Assembly (NCBI RefSeq): GCF_001690985.1
Contig: NZ_MAJS01000005.1
Span: 62,001-126,000 of the forward strand
Direction of reading: 5' to 3'
DNA: 64,000 nucleotides
Origin: Aliivibrio sp. 1S175
Lineage (GTDB): Bacteria > Pseudomonadota > Gammaproteobacteria > Enterobacterales > Vibrionaceae
Positions 27,105-38,619 of this stretch are shown one piece after another. The notes beneath the pieces are model-generated. The model was not told where the DNA came from. It made no database searches and saw nothing but the letters and a program-made list of their open reading frames with translations. Numbering within the stretch: position 1 is the first letter of the stretch; each line of letters opens with the position of its first letter. The position numbers and the translations under genes are program-made.

Positions 27105-28376
27105 ATGAAAAAAGTTGATTACAAATATCCATTAAAAGCAACTTGGGAATGTATTGCTAACATTTCAGAGAACGGTTTTTTAACGTGTGATGATCAACAC
27201 TCACTTATAACCGAAAATCACTCTATTTTACTACGTTGCAACTACACATCTTTAAGTAAAAAGAAACCAGGGATCATATCCGTAAATGGTTGTGAAATAT
27301 CTAATAAACAATATTTTGAAGCTAATCAGAAAGGCATTAGATATTTAAATATTACTGGGATTAAAAATGTAAACGATATCTCAATTACATGTGAGAACTG
27401 TAAAATATCTTCTAACAATCAATTATTTGGTTTCAAAAAACCTGATTTAGCGTCAGGACCAATATTAATTATTGCTCCTCATGCCGATGATGCTGAACTT
27501 TCAGCATATGGTTTATATAGTGACTATGCACCTAATACTTGGATCGCGACAGTTAATATTGGCTCGAACTTACAAGGTTTAGAACGCCAATATGTCCAAA
27601 ATTTAGATACTGAAATTTCAAGAGCAGAAAAGCGAAAGGGTTATATTCGTAGTTGGAATAGTATGACTACTCCTTTACTAGCTAAAGTACCTATGCAGCA
27701 ATTGTTGTCTTTAGGTTACTTTAATATTTCAAGTTCATCTGTATTGAATACTCCAAAAGACATTGTCTCACATCCTTCTATTTCTGATATATCTCCAAAT
27801 AATTTTCGTCAATGGAACCATGTTAAACTATCTAATGATACTAATAATATAAATAGTGGTGCCGCTTTAATTCAAGATTTCATTGAATTAATTGAACATA
27901 TTAAACCAACAACAATTTTAGTCACACACCCAGAAATTGACCCACATGATGAACATATTGCCTCAGCTATTGCATTACATTTAGCTCTACAAAAAAGTAC
28001 GTTTATCCCTGAGAATATTCTATTTTATGTTAATCATTTGCGAGGAATTAAACTATTCCCTTATGGTCCAGAGCATTCTAGAACAGCACTCCCACCCTGG
28101 TTTAAAAACAGCTCATTGTTAGAGAACAGCTCTTGTTATAGCCATTCATTATCTTACGCCAAACAACAAGAAAAAGTCCTCGCTTTTGATACGATGCATG
28201 ATTTACGAGCTAAAGATAGGCTTGAGAAAAAACTTAAACGTTGGATTAATCAAAAAATTAAAAAAAATGGCTACCAATATTATGGTAACCATAGTTATTT
28301 TCAAACACACATCAAAGCTGATGAGGTTTTTTTATCATTAAATGGAGATGCGTTTAAAAATAGTAAGTTTTATTAA
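27105..28376 (+). CDS. PIG-L family deacetylase with unknown N-terminal domain
   Basis: Zinc-dependent LmbE/PIG-L deacetylase fold from about residue 118: LIIAPHADDAELSAYG (H126, D128-D129), and a distal VTHPEIDPHDEHIASA carrying the remaining His ligand. The common HPDD is HADD here. The first 115 residues form a separate beta-rich part with a CENC pair (97-100) and no recognised function. Placed after waaA in the core locus, it may deacetylate an N-acetylhexosamine of the core (inference). Confidence 0.82.
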   Translation: MKKVDYKYPLKATWECIANISENGFLTCDDQHSLITENHSILLRCNYTSLSKKKPGIISVNGCEISNKQYFEANQKGIRYLNITGIKNVNDISITCENCKISSNNQLFGFKKPDLASGPILIIAPHADDAELSAYGLYSDYAPNTWIATVNIGSNLQGLERQYVQNLDTEISRAEKRKGYIRSWNSMTTPLLAKVPMQQLLSLGYFNISSSSVLNTPKDIVSHPSISDISPNNFRQWNHVKLSNDTNNINSGAALIQDFIELIEHIKPTTILVTHPEIDPHDEHIASAIALHLALQKSTFIPENILFYVNHLRGIKLFPYGPEHSRTALPPWFKNSSLLENSSCYSHSLSYAKQQEKVLAFDTMHDLRAKDRLEKKLKRWINQKIKKNGYQYYGNHSYFQTHIKADEVFLSLNGDAFKNSKFY

Positions 28377-28404
28377 GCCTAATCCTTATAAACAACAAAG
28401 CTTT

Positions 28405-30255
28405 CTATTTATTAAATCGACTAATCTGCTCTAACGCTTCTTGAAGATGCTGATAATTCAATTCAGCATCTTTAATTGGTCGATTCATCTTATTTAATAA
28501 TTGGTATTGTCCCGTTGACCCCACTTCTAAAATGGACTCTTTTTCTATAATTGCATAGCCACTGTAGTTAGACGACATGATCCAATTTCGGTCTACATGC
28601 TTACCTAGTAGATCCTCGCCAACAGAATAATCTTTAATATCATTGGTTACGCCTAAGTAGTTTTTCATCAAGGTTGGAACGACATCTTGATGGCTGGTTA
28701 GCTCATCAGATTTCCAATCTATTGTTTTATTGTTTACTTTAGGAGCAATAATAATGAAAGGCACATTCACTTGAGCGTCGGTAAAGTTACTATTATGCCC
28801 CCAAAAGTTCATGCGATTATCATTCATTTCTTGCCCGTGATCCCCTGTAATAATCACAACTGTATTATCTAAATCACCCGTTTCTTTTAATTTATCAAGA
28901 ACTTGTTTTGCTACGCTATCAACAAAATGAACACTGGTTTTATAGCGATTAAAGAATAACGTTGGGTCACTATCATTGTTCAATTCTAAATAGTTAATAT
29001 TATCTAGCATTGGTTCATAACGGTGTGGGTAGTCTTTCGGAAAATCATAACCATGTGGTGCGTCATAAAATAAGAATGAAAACGCAGGTTTTGAGGTATC
29101 ACGTTTGCTATACCACGCTAACCAATCTTTAGTTAAGTCTTTATCTAATTCCGATGGTGAATTACCTTCAGATTTAATACGTAAATTTGGGATATTTTTA
29201 AATACGGTTTGATTAAATTCAGGTTTTTCTAATTGAGCGGCAGTAAATATCCCCATTTCATAATTAAGTTCTTGTAGACGATCAATCAGTACTGGTGATT
29301 TTTGATTCGCTAGAAATCCATGCCAATACGTACCTGGAATGCCATAAAACAAGCCAAAAATACCTGTCCGTGTCGCGTTACCCGTGGCTATGTGATTATT
29401 AAAAACCATTCCATCTTGTGCGTATTCCCACATATTTGGCGTATTTTCAGCATTAAAGGTATCTGCTCGCCATGAGTCAATTGCCAAGATCATAATATTA
29501 AGTGGCTTCTCAACCACTTCTTTTTGTAATGGGGCTAGTGGGTAATTTAAATCACTCTTACGGTTCATTTTCATCGCATCTTGACGAGCAATCGCCTCTT
29601 CATCTACCCAACCGTATTTCTTCATCATACTTGTTGATGTTGCTGGATAAAATACCGGCAAGTAGCGCTTTACGGTTGTCACAGGTTGGTAGGCATTCGC
29701 CGCTGCCCAAATATGAATACCATGGGTTGCTAATAACGCAAAAAAGGTAATGATGGCAAATTTACGACCCAATTTATGTTGTGTTACTGCTGCTGGTTTT
29801 TCTAACCATGAGATCAATAGGTATTGACCAACAATCAATGCAATAACACCACCAATAACCGTTATCCAAGTGATTAATGGGAAACTGACGACTTGTCCAG
29901 ATAGAACTAACTCAAGCACAACCGCATTAATGTGGAATCGATATTGAGCAAACACTAATGTATCAATAAACAGTACTGCAATACCTAACGACGCTACAAA
30001 CGCTTGAGTGCCATTACGTACTTTTGCATTCTTAATAAAAATAGCTGGTAATGTTACCAAACCAATAATACTAGCGAGTAAAACCATCTGACTAAATGTG
30101 CCAGACAGAAGAAAACTCAATCCTAAAATATCGGTTGGGATTTCTGGCAAGAAAGCAAAATAACGAGTGGCAATAGCCATAGCAATAAGGCTATTAATTA
30201 AAATAAACCAACCATGGCTATGAATTTTTTGTTTGAAATTAGAAGTGTTCAGCAT
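28405..30255 (-). CDS. YejM/PbgA-like inner-membrane sulfatase-fold protein (DUF3413)
   Basis: Start chosen at ATG 30255 (MLNTSNFKQKIHSHGW); the frame extends to 30387 but would overlap the divergent GT9 gene. About 616 residues: five N-terminal membrane segments (DUF3413), then a periplasmic alkaline-phosphatase-fold domain with ILAIDSWRADTFN, GNATRTGIFGLFYG (Thr at the nucleophile position) and ITGDHGQEM. PbgA-type proteins govern LPS levels and outer-membrane lipid content. It may instead be a phosphoethanolamine-like transferase. Confidence 0.82.
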   Translation of the reverse strand: MLNTSNFKQKIHSHGWFILINSLIAMAIATRYFAFLPEIPTDILGLSFLLSGTFSQMVLLASIIGLVTLPAIFIKNAKVRNGTQAFVASLGIAVLFIDTLVFAQYRFHINAVVLELVLSGQVVSFPLITWITVIGGVIALIVGQYLLISWLEKPAAVTQHKLGRKFAIITFFALLATHGIHIWAAANAYQPVTTVKRYLPVFYPATSTSMMKKYGWVDEEAIARQDAMKMNRKSDLNYPLAPLQKEVVEKPLNIMILAIDSWRADTFNAENTPNMWEYAQDGMVFNNHIATGNATRTGIFGLFYGIPGTYWHGFLANQKSPVLIDRLQELNYEMGIFTAAQLEKPEFNQTVFKNIPNLRIKSEGNSPSELDKDLTKDWLAWYSKRDTSKPAFSFLFYDAPHGYDFPKDYPHRYEPMLDNINYLELNNDSDPTLFFNRYKTSVHFVDSVAKQVLDKLKETGDLDNTVVIITGDHGQEMNDNRMNFWGHNSNFTDAQVNVPFIIIAPKVNNKTIDWKSDELTSHQDVVPTLMKNYLGVTNDIKDYSVGEDLLGKHVDRNWIMSSNYSGYAIIEKESILEVGSTGQYQLLNKMNRPIKDAELNYQHLQEALEQISRFNK

Positions 30256-30351
30256 AATTAACCAGTATAACCCTAGTGCCTGTACTGTAAATATTGGAAA
30301 CGTTATATAATATCGAGTTGATTTATATGTGTAAATAAAAGGAAAAGCATA

Positions 30352-31311
30352 ATGAAAATAGCGGTCTTTGTTCCAAGTAGACCACACTTTGGTAACATTC
30401 TAACTCAATTACCTTTTTTCTGCGCATTAAAAGCTGAATACCCTGAAGCAAACATTGAAGTATGGTCAAAGTTCGAACAAAGCAAAGTGTTACATGCTGT
30501 TGATGCTGTTTCTTCAATTATAAACTATAAAAAATTCAGTTTTTTTCGTTTAGTTAATGAACTTAAAGCCCATAAATATGATGCTGTATATAATTTATAT
30601 TCAGGCTCAGATAAAGTACATGCAGCTATAAAGTTAAGTAATATTAAGCAATCATTTGGTCATAGTAGTAACAAGTTACATAAGTACTGCTACCTACACT
30701 ATCTTCATATAAACAAAGGTTTTCAATATATAGCAAATAGTCACCTAACTTTACTGAATACCGTTAGAGGTCAGAATTACGCACCTAACATTATTAAGTC
30801 TTTAGTTGATGCTAACACTCGAAAAGAAGGCGAGGGATTAACCTTGCTTCCTGGTGGTGGGGCTGGTGACTATAAACGATGGGATCTAACTCATTATCTG
30901 GCTACTGCTGAACAAATTGCTACGCACTATCCTAAACTATCCGTAATAAATTGGGTTCTTGGGCCTGATGAGAAACATTATGAAGAAAGTATTCCAAGTA
31001 AAATTGCGAATGTTCCAACAAAAATTCATCATTGCCCTACGGTATCAGAATTGATTGAACTGGCTCTATCCTCAAAATTATCTATCGCGAATGATTGTGG
31101 TCCTACCCATATTTTCCAGATGCTAACCGTTCCATTAATTACATTATGGGGATGGAAAAACAAAGAGGCATCACCATACAATACAATGAGTGAATGGTTT
31201 TATTCACATGAAAATTCTTGGGCTGTTGCACCAAATGAAGAAGATAAATGTATTAATTCGATCACTGTCGATAAGGTTAGCGCATTAGCTTTAGCTCAAT
31301 TGAAACGATAG
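30352..31311 (+). CDS. Family 9 glycosyltransferase (heptosyltransferase-like), LPS core
   Basis: GT9 protein of 319 residues: IAVFVPSRPHFGNILTQLPF at the N-terminus with the glycine step, LLPGGGAGDYKRWD donor-binding loop (about 164-177) and IANDCGPTHIFQML (about 244-257). Likely adds a further heptose (WaaQ-like) or a related sugar. Divergent from the YejM-like gene with about 96 bases between, and convergent with kdkA. Confidence 0.85.
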   Translation: MKIAVFVPSRPHFGNILTQLPFFCALKAEYPEANIEVWSKFEQSKVLHAVDAVSSIINYKKFSFFRLVNELKAHKYDAVYNLYSGSDKVHAAIKLSNIKQSFGHSSNKLHKYCYLHYLHINKGFQYIANSHLTLLNTVRGQNYAPNIIKSLVDANTRKEGEGLTLLPGGGAGDYKRWDLTHYLATAEQIATHYPKLSVINWVLGPDEKHYEESIPSKIANVPTKIHHCPTVSELIELALSSKLSIANDCGPTHIFQMLTVPLITLWGWKNKEASPYNTMSEWFYSHENSWAVAPNEEDKCINSITVDKVSALALAQLKR

Positions 31312-31320
31312 CCATACGAT

Positions 31321-31351
31321 AATGGGCCTATTTAATTTAAATAGTCCCATT
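31321..31351. terminator. Convergent hairpin between GT9 and kdkA
   Basis: AATGGGCCTATTTAA faces TTAAATAGTCCCATT, forming a near-perfect stem with one mismatch. The kdkA stop codon lies inside it. There is no strong T tract, so termination is inferred from position between convergent genes. Confidence 0.5.
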
Positions 31352-32018
31352 CATCTCCGCTCCAATGAATATTTCTTTTATTCACTTCTTTTAAAAATGA
31401 ACGTTTCAACCTATCCCAGTTGCCTTGCTTCCAATCATCGCCTTTTTGCTGATGACATTTATCAAAATCAATAATCCAGACATTCTCTTTATCATCAATC
31501 AAAATATTATGGATATTTAAATCGGTATGATTTACTTGAGCTGCATGCATTTTTCTAATCTCACGACCGATCTTTTGATACATATCTTGTGATAATGGTC
31601 TTTCTTGCAAAATAGCAACAAGATCACGCGCATTAGGTATTTTTTCGCTTAATAAATCAGCTTGATAGCAAAACGTTCGCTTTACTGCTTTCGCTGCAAT
31701 TGGCTTTGGTACATTAACGCCAGCCTCAATTAATGTATTCAATAATTGAAACTCTTGATAACTGCGTGTTTTTTCCCAGCCTGTGAATATGTAATGATCT
31801 TCTACTAGTTTCCCAAATAAACCCCCACGGCGATAATGACGCAATGCCGCTTCTATTTTATCAAGAGCAACAAACCATGTAGTGCCTCGCCCTTGTGCTG
31901 AACCTATGATTTTATTTTGTTGTTGCCAATATTCAGGATCACAACATTGTTCTGGTGAGTCGCTTAGGATTGAGTCGTCATACCAAATGGTTTGTTTTTT
32001 TGTTTGGATTTTTTTCAC
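31332..32018 (-). CDS. kdkA: Kdo kinase
   Basis: Phosphorylates O-4 of the single Kdo in the LPS inner core. GRGTTWF and HYRRGGLFGKL (43-67) form the N-terminal nucleotide loop; the catalytic loop is HTDLNIHNIL (about 163-172) and the metal motif IIDFDKC (about 180-186), as in KdkA/RfaP-type eukaryotic-like kinases. 228 residues, slightly shorter than the Haemophilus enzyme. Module A repeat starts just upstream of its start codon. Confidence 0.93.
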   Translation of the reverse strand: MKKIQTKKQTIWYDDSILSDSPEQCCDPEYWQQQNKIIGSAQGRGTTWFVALDKIEAALRHYRRGGLFGKLVEDHYIFTGWEKTRSYQEFQLLNTLIEAGVNVPKPIAAKAVKRTFCYQADLLSEKIPNARDLVAILQERPLSQDMYQKIGREIRKMHAAQVNHTDLNIHNILIDDKENVWIIDFDKCHQQKGDDWKQGNWDRLKRSFLKEVNKRNIHWSGDEWDYLN

Positions 32019-32036
32019 ACAAAGACTCCAATATCA

Positions 32037-32195
32037 AATAATTAGAGATTATACGCTGCACTAACTAGACCGCTTCGCTTCTAGAAACTATAAGAGCTAA
32101 AAGCAAGCTCCTCTGAACTCGGCAAGCGCAGCGATCTGAATCCTGCTCTTATAGTCTCTAGTTAGTACCGCGTATAGTTTCTAGTCTCTTTCTCA
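32037..32195. repeat. Intergenic repeat A-B-A upstream of kdkA
   Basis: Left A (AGATTATACGCTGCACTAAC), inverted B in the centre (CTCCTCTGAACTCGGCAAGC ... GATCTGAATCC), right inverted A (GCTCTTATAGTCTCTAGTTA ... CGTATAGTTTCTAGTC). Separates two divergent genes, so promoters of both must lie in or beside the repeat. Confidence 0.85.
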
Positions 32196-32264
32196 CTCAG
32201 TCATTTTACATTTATGACTGTTAATAGCATAATTCTAACTCATTCTTCTTGGGTTAACATCTCT

Positions 32265-33311
32265 ATGCCTTTATTCACTTCTGCCCCTAATTCTCTGTGT
32301 ATTCTGCGTTTATCTGCAATTGGTGATGTTTGCCATGCGATAGCCGCCGTTCAGGCAATTCAAAAAGAGTGGCCAAGTACCAAAATCACTTGGATTGTCG
32401 GAAAAGTGGAAGCGCAGTTAATCCATGATTTACCCAATATTACAGTCATCCCTTTTGATAAAAAATTGGGATTTAAAGGAATGAAAGCGATTTGGACTCA
32501 ATTAAAGGATCAACATTTTGATGCTTTAGTCCATATGCAATTAGCGCTACGAGCGAGCGTATTAACCGCTGGAATTAAAGCTAAATACAAAGTGGGATTT
32601 AATCGTAAGCGTGCTAAAGAAGGCCAATGGCTTTTCACTAATCGAAAAATTGAAGATACCGCTTCAGCACATGTGTTAGATAGTTTCTATTCTTTTGTTG
32701 AGTATCTGGGTGTACCTAAAAGCAAACCAATATGGAACATTCCCTTATCGGATGATGATTTTTCGTTTGTGATCTCAAATATTCCTACAGAAAAGCCGTA
32801 TGTAGTGATTTCTCCTGCCGCAAGTAAAGATGAGCGTAATTGGATAACCGAGCGCTATGCTCAGCTGGCAGATTGGTTAACTGAACATGGCTACCAAGTG
32901 GTATTATGTGGGTCACCAAGTGAGCGTGAAAAACAACTTGGTAAAAATATTGAATCTTTAACACTGCTACCTATTATTAATTTAATCGGTAAAACCTCGT
33001 TAAAAAAATTAACTGCGGTATTAAATAAAGCACAGGTTGTAATTGCTCCTGATTCAGGACCCGCTCATATTGCTACCACACAAGGCACTCCTGTTGTTGG
33101 ACTGTATGGGCACAGCAATCCCAAACGAACAGGTCCTTATAACAGCTTACCTTATGTCGTTAGTGTGTATGAACAACACGTAACGACACAACACAGTAAA
33201 TCGATTGATGAGTTAAAATGGAGTACTCGCGTTAAAGGCGACCATATCATGCAAGATATTAATCTCGATATGGTAAAAACTCCCTTAAAAACCTTACTTA
33301 ACTTATCATAA
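32265..33311 (+). CDS. Family 9 glycosyltransferase, heptosyltransferase I-like
   Basis: GT9 protein with SLCILRLSAIGDVCHAIAAV at the N-terminus, VISPAASKDERNW donor loop and VIAPDSGPAHIATTQGTPV. It resembles the WaaC group and may add the first heptose to Kdo, although the WaaC identity is not certain. The start at 32265 (MPLFTSAPNS) gives 348 residues; the frame stays open to an ATG at 32214 that would add 17 unconserved residues. First gene of a plus-strand run to coaD. Confidence 0.85.
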   Translation: MPLFTSAPNSLCILRLSAIGDVCHAIAAVQAIQKEWPSTKITWIVGKVEAQLIHDLPNITVIPFDKKLGFKGMKAIWTQLKDQHFDALVHMQLALRASVLTAGIKAKYKVGFNRKRAKEGQWLFTNRKIEDTASAHVLDSFYSFVEYLGVPKSKPIWNIPLSDDDFSFVISNIPTEKPYVVISPAASKDERNWITERYAQLADWLTEHGYQVVLCGSPSEREKQLGKNIESLTLLPIINLIGKTSLKKLTAVLNKAQVVIAPDSGPAHIATTQGTPVVGLYGHSNPKRTGPYNSLPYVVSVYEQHVTTQHSKSIDELKWSTRVKGDHIMQDINLDMVKTPLKTLLNLS

Positions 33312-33343
33312 TTACATCACATTAAAATAAACAAGGCGCACTT

Positions 33344-34126
33344 ATGATCACCGGCATTGTTATTACTCTAAACGAATCAAAAAATATTGTTGAATGCATT
33401 AAATCGCTACAGAAAGTGTGTTCTGAAGTGATTATTGTGGATTCCAACAGCACGGATAATACCGTTCAACTTGCAGAGCAACTTGGTGCGAAAGTAGTCA
33501 CTCAGAGTTATCTTGGTGATGGTATTCAAAAAAATGTCGGACTCGATTACGCCACTAATAACTGGGTGTTAAGCCTAGATGCTGATGAGCGCTTAACCGA
33601 CGAAATGGTGAAGGAAATTAAAGCGTTAGATTTAACGTCTACCCCTCATGATGCATTCGCTTTCCGTCGTCGTAATTACATTGGTAGCCGATGGATTAAA
33701 CAATGTGGTTGGTATCCTGATTTCTGTATTCGCCTTTATGATCGAACTAAAACACGTTTTGCTGATGTGAAACAACACGCGTCAGTGCAAGCTAAAAATC
33801 CAGACCGTATAAATGCTGATATTATTCATTATTCTTTTGAGAACTTAGGTCAACTATTTGCAAAACCAGGTCGTAACTTCAGTGGTAGAGCAGCTAAGAT
33901 CATGTATAAGAAAGGTAAACGCGCAAATAGCTTTTCTCCTTTCACTCATGGCTTAAATGCATTTATTCGTAAGTACATTTTTCAACGGGGGTTTTTAGGT
34001 GGTGTTGATGGCATGACGGTAGCATTAAGTTCTGCAATTAATAGCTACTTAAAATATGCTAAATTACTTGAATATCAACGCGATCCTAAAGTTCTTGAAA
34101 ACGAAGACTTTAATAAGGTTTGGTAA
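33344..34126 (+). CDS. waaE: WaaE/KdtX-type beta-glucosyltransferase (GT2)
   Basis: GT-A protein of 260 residues: ITGIVITLNESKNIVECI at the start, IIVDSNSTDNT (28-38), and the DAD motif in LSLDADERLT (about 75-84); then RRRNYIGSRWIKQCGWYPD, the diagnostic block of WaaE/KdtX. Adds a hexose to heptose I in Klebsiella and relatives. In many gammaproteobacteria this gene lies next to coaD (kdtB), as it nearly does here. Confidence 0.9.
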   Translation: MITGIVITLNESKNIVECIKSLQKVCSEVIIVDSNSTDNTVQLAEQLGAKVVTQSYLGDGIQKNVGLDYATNNWVLSLDADERLTDEMVKEIKALDLTSTPHDAFAFRRRNYIGSRWIKQCGWYPDFCIRLYDRTKTRFADVKQHASVQAKNPDRINADIIHYSFENLGQLFAKPGRNFSGRAAKIMYKKGKRANSFSPFTHGLNAFIRKYIFQRGFLGGVDGMTVALSSAINSYLKYAKLLEYQRDPKVLENEDFNKVW

Positions 34127-34131
34127 ATACT

Positions 34132-35666
<1,535 letters not shown>

Positions 35667-35697
35667 TATACTCTATCAAAAATCTATTTAAATATAT

Positions 35698-35746
35698 TAA
35701 GACCACCTCTTTTTAACTGTATCAAAGAGTGTGGTCTTATTTTTAT
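35698..35746. terminator. Bidirectional terminator between coaD and the LtaS-like gene
   Basis: TAAGACCACCTCTTT (from about 35698) pairs with AAAGAGTGTGGTCTTA, followed by TTTTTATTG on the plus strand; A-rich sequence lies on the other side. It serves the convergent coaD and sulfatase-fold genes. Confidence 0.85.
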
Positions 35747-35750
35747 TGTT

Positions 35751-37730
35751 TTACTTTGTGCCTTTTACCTGCCCATTAATATACAACGTCTGTAATTGAT
35801 GGTATTCAGGTCCAATATGTATTTTTTCATTCGATGTAAAAGCCTTATCCACTCCAAGGTCAGATACCCAAGAGTATAATTTTTCAGGGTATGCATTTAA
35901 ATAAACACCTTTATCTGTATATGTCATTTCTGAGTGATAACCAAATCGTGGTGTTGAATCCATACCTAGTAAATTAGCACCGCCTAAACTGTAATAATTA
36001 GCATTAGATAAACTAAAAGCATATAACGTAGGAAAAATATCTTTATGAGAGCCAACACGGTCTTTATTGTATTGGTACCCTACTTTATCTTTAATTTTTT
36101 CAGGTATATAAAGATAGAACGGCACTGAATTAGTAACAGCAAGGTCCTCAGGATATTTCATCGTAAATCCTCGCAACTTATGATCCCCAGTAGCTGCTAT
36201 CAATGTTGAGTTGCTTAATGGAGATGCTTTTATATCTGCCACAAACTGACCTAATGCATTATTTGCATATTGATAAGTTTCATACATTCTAGTGGCCTCT
36301 TTCTCGCCCTTTTTCATTCGATTAAGTAACTGACCGCTGACTTTTAAGGGCTTCACATCATAATTAGCCGGTACTTGATAAGGGGTATGATTCGTAATTG
36401 TGAGGATATAAATCATCAATGGTTGTTTTGCTTCTTTTAATACTTTCTCAGCTAACTTAAACGTATATTCATCAGATAATCCCCACTCTCCACGAAACTC
36501 TTCTGCTTCTGGATATGCTTTTAATATCGCATTTTCATCAAGAATTTCATCAAACCCTTGAGATGGTAAATAATTCGCCACATTCCGCCACATTCCATTA
36601 GTTGCCGTAATAAAAATGGTTTTATAACCCGCCTCTTTATAAGGTCGAGCTGCTGCTGCTGCAACTTGTACTTTTTGTGCAGAAGAGTGACTGATAGTCG
36701 GGACGTTACTTTGACCTAGCATATTGACTAACGAGTTAATGGTTGCGGTTGTTTCTGCTAAAAATCGAGTAAACACAAAATCAGATTCAAAAGCAGGTCG
36801 TAATGCACCTAAAAGATCATTTTCTGGATAATTATCTTCAACCAATACATTCATTCCCATGCCTTCCATTAGAACCATGACTACATGAGGTTTATTCTCT
36901 GTTAAATAGGCATTATAGGGTGTTCTAAATTGACCTGTAGTATTGCCTACAACTTTCTTGAATTGCTCTTCAAGCTGGGCTTTACTAACCGAATGAAATT
37001 TATTTTGCTTTTTATAATCACTTTTCGCCCATTCAAGTGCAACGAGTCCATTAGGAGTCATGCTATTTAGAACATTATAATCAGATACTTGAGCATGATA
37101 ACGTTTTAATGGATGAGAGCCTAATGTGCCTCTAGCAAAAAAGAATACGGTTAAAATCATCGCAATTACAGATAAAGTCGTAAGCCCTTTGTGTTGTGGT
37201 TTCCATTCCCATTGCTGCATTTTATTTACTGCAATACGGACAATAATGGCAAAGAATAAAGCGACTATCACACTGCTAATAAACGACAAGAAAATAGGAT
37301 AATCAGCCCATGCATTCGCTAATACCGCTTTGGTGTCATCATCAGCTAAACCAAAGATAAAGACATCAATATGATTACCATAAGTAAGATAATAGTAATA
37401 ATTACCAATTGAAAAACCTGTGACTAAAAAGAAAATAAGCCCTGCATACCAATGGAAAAATTTTTCCAATACTCGATAGCATTTTGGAAAAGCGGCAAAA
37501 ATTAAACCAATAAGTAATAACGGTGCAAAACCGATAACCACGACTTTCAAATCAAAACGAAAGCCTATAAACAAAGCACGCCAAAGATCTGTGCTTCGTT
37601 GAGCAAGTTGCACACTATCCGCAATATTAAATAAGAAGATCAACCGCCCAACAAAAAGTACAGTAACTGCGATAAAAACAGATAACCAAATAACTCTACT
37701 CAGTTGCTTATAATTTTCTTGAAAATTCAT
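35751..37730 (-). CDS. LTA-synthase-like sulfatase-fold transferase
   Basis: Inner-membrane protein of 659 residues with about five N-terminal membrane helices, then a periplasmic sulfatase domain: VVMVLMEGMGMNVLV (about 283-297), AETTATINSLVNML with the candidate Thr nucleophile, and IAATGDHKLRGF. Similar to LtaS/OpgB/MdoB-type phosphoglycerol or phosphoethanolamine transferases. In a Gram-negative it might modify LPS core or periplasmic glucans (inference). The start is 13 bases from a 7-bp tandem repeat. Confidence 0.85.
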   Translation of the reverse strand: MNFQENYKQLSRVIWLSVFIAVTVLFVGRLIFLFNIADSVQLAQRSTDLWRALFIGFRFDLKVVVIGFAPLLLIGLIFAAFPKCYRVLEKFFHWYAGLIFFLVTGFSIGNYYYYLTYGNHIDVFIFGLADDDTKAVLANAWADYPIFLSFISSVIVALFFAIIVRIAVNKMQQWEWKPQHKGLTTLSVIAMILTVFFFARGTLGSHPLKRYHAQVSDYNVLNSMTPNGLVALEWAKSDYKKQNKFHSVSKAQLEEQFKKVVGNTTGQFRTPYNAYLTENKPHVVMVLMEGMGMNVLVEDNYPENDLLGALRPAFESDFVFTRFLAETTATINSLVNMLGQSNVPTISHSSAQKVQVAAAAARPYKEAGYKTIFITATNGMWRNVANYLPSQGFDEILDENAILKAYPEAEEFRGEWGLSDEYTFKLAEKVLKEAKQPLMIYILTITNHTPYQVPANYDVKPLKVSGQLLNRMKKGEKEATRMYETYQYANNALGQFVADIKASPLSNSTLIAATGDHKLRGFTMKYPEDLAVTNSVPFYLYIPEKIKDKVGYQYNKDRVGSHKDIFPTLYAFSLSNANYYSLGGANLLGMDSTPRFGYHSEMTYTDKGVYLNAYPEKLYSWVSDLGVDKAFTSNEKIHIGPEYHQLQTLYINGQVKGTK

Positions 37731-37742
37731 TTAACTCTCTAT

Positions 37743-37771
37743 GTATTTTGTATTTTGTATTTTGTATTTTG
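37743..37771. repeat. 7-bp tandem repeat (GTATTTT x4) upstream of the LtaS-like gene
   Basis: Four perfect copies of GTATTTT plus one base lie between mutM and the sulfatase gene, about 13 bases upstream of the latter's start on the minus strand. Copy-number change would alter promoter-to-RBS distance. Confidence 0.85.
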
Positions 37772-37779
37772 ATAATAAT

Positions 37780-38598
37780 TTACAGGTCAAACGGTTGGCA
37801 GTTTTCACACCAAAATGTATTTCTCTGTCCTATTTTTTCTTCTTGAATGAGTGACTGACAAATTAAGCACTCTTTCCCAGCACGTCCGTATACATGCAAT
37901 TCTTGTGCAAAATATCCTGGTTTCCCATCAACTTGATTAAAATCTTTTAGTGTTGTTCCACCTTTTTTGATCGCGGTTTCTAAAACCGTTTTAATTTCTA
38001 TCACTAAACGAGTTATTTGTGATGAATCAAGTGCACCAACAGGTGTTTTAGGGTTTATACACGCCATAAATAAGGATTCACTAGCGTAAATATTCCCAAC
38101 CCCAACAACAATCGCGTTATTCATAATAAATTGTTTTACAACGACTTTTTTGTTTTTTGCTTTTTCTTCTAGATATTCAGCATTAAATACATCAGTAAGT
38201 GGCTCGGGACCAAGCTTAGTTAAAACTGCATGTTGAAGTCCAACTTCCGAATACAACCAAGCACCAAATTTACGAGGATCGTTATAGCGAAGTAATTTTC
38301 CGTTGTCTAAAACAAGGTCGACATGATCGTGTTTGACTGGCGGGATCGTTTCATCAAGTATCCGTAAGCTACCCGACATGCCAAGATGTATGATCGCGGT
38401 ACCATTTGGTGTATCAATAAGCAGGTACTTAGCACGACGGCGAATGGATTGAATTCGTTGCCCTACGAGTCGTTGCAATTCTTGAGGTATTGGCCAACGC
38501 AGTTTATCTGTTCTCACAGTAATCGCGTTGATGGTTTGCCCTTGAAGGTGTGGTGTTATCCCTAAGCGGCTGGTTTCTACTTCTGGTAGTTCTGGCAT
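37780..38598 (-). CDS. mutM: Formamidopyrimidine-DNA glycosylase
   Basis: Removes oxidised purines such as 8-oxoguanine and nicks abasic sites. The N-terminus PELPEVET holds catalytic Pro2/Glu3; the YNDPRKFG block (about 104-111) and VGNIYASE (about 166-173) are present; the C-terminal zinc finger shows CLIC...CENC with the QRNTFWC motif. 272 residues. The rpmB-rpmG-mutM-coaD neighbourhood is as in E. coli, with extra genes inserted. Confidence 0.97.
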   Translation of the reverse strand: MPELPEVETSRLGITPHLQGQTINAITVRTDKLRWPIPQELQRLVGQRIQSIRRRAKYLLIDTPNGTAIIHLGMSGSLRILDETIPPVKHDHVDLVLDNGKLLRYNDPRKFGAWLYSEVGLQHAVLTKLGPEPLTDVFNAEYLEEKAKNKKVVVKQFIMNNAIVVGVGNIYASESLFMACINPKTPVGALDSSQITRLVIEIKTVLETAIKKGGTTLKDFNQVDGKPGYFAQELHVYGRAGKECLICQSLIQEEKIGQRNTFWCENCQPFDL

Positions 38599-38619
38599 TT
38601 TTGATCCTTTGATAAATAA

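Noticed and set aside
31321-31351. Dyad as an operator
   Set aside because: It lies between two convergent 3' ends, so a transcription stop is more plausible than an operator.
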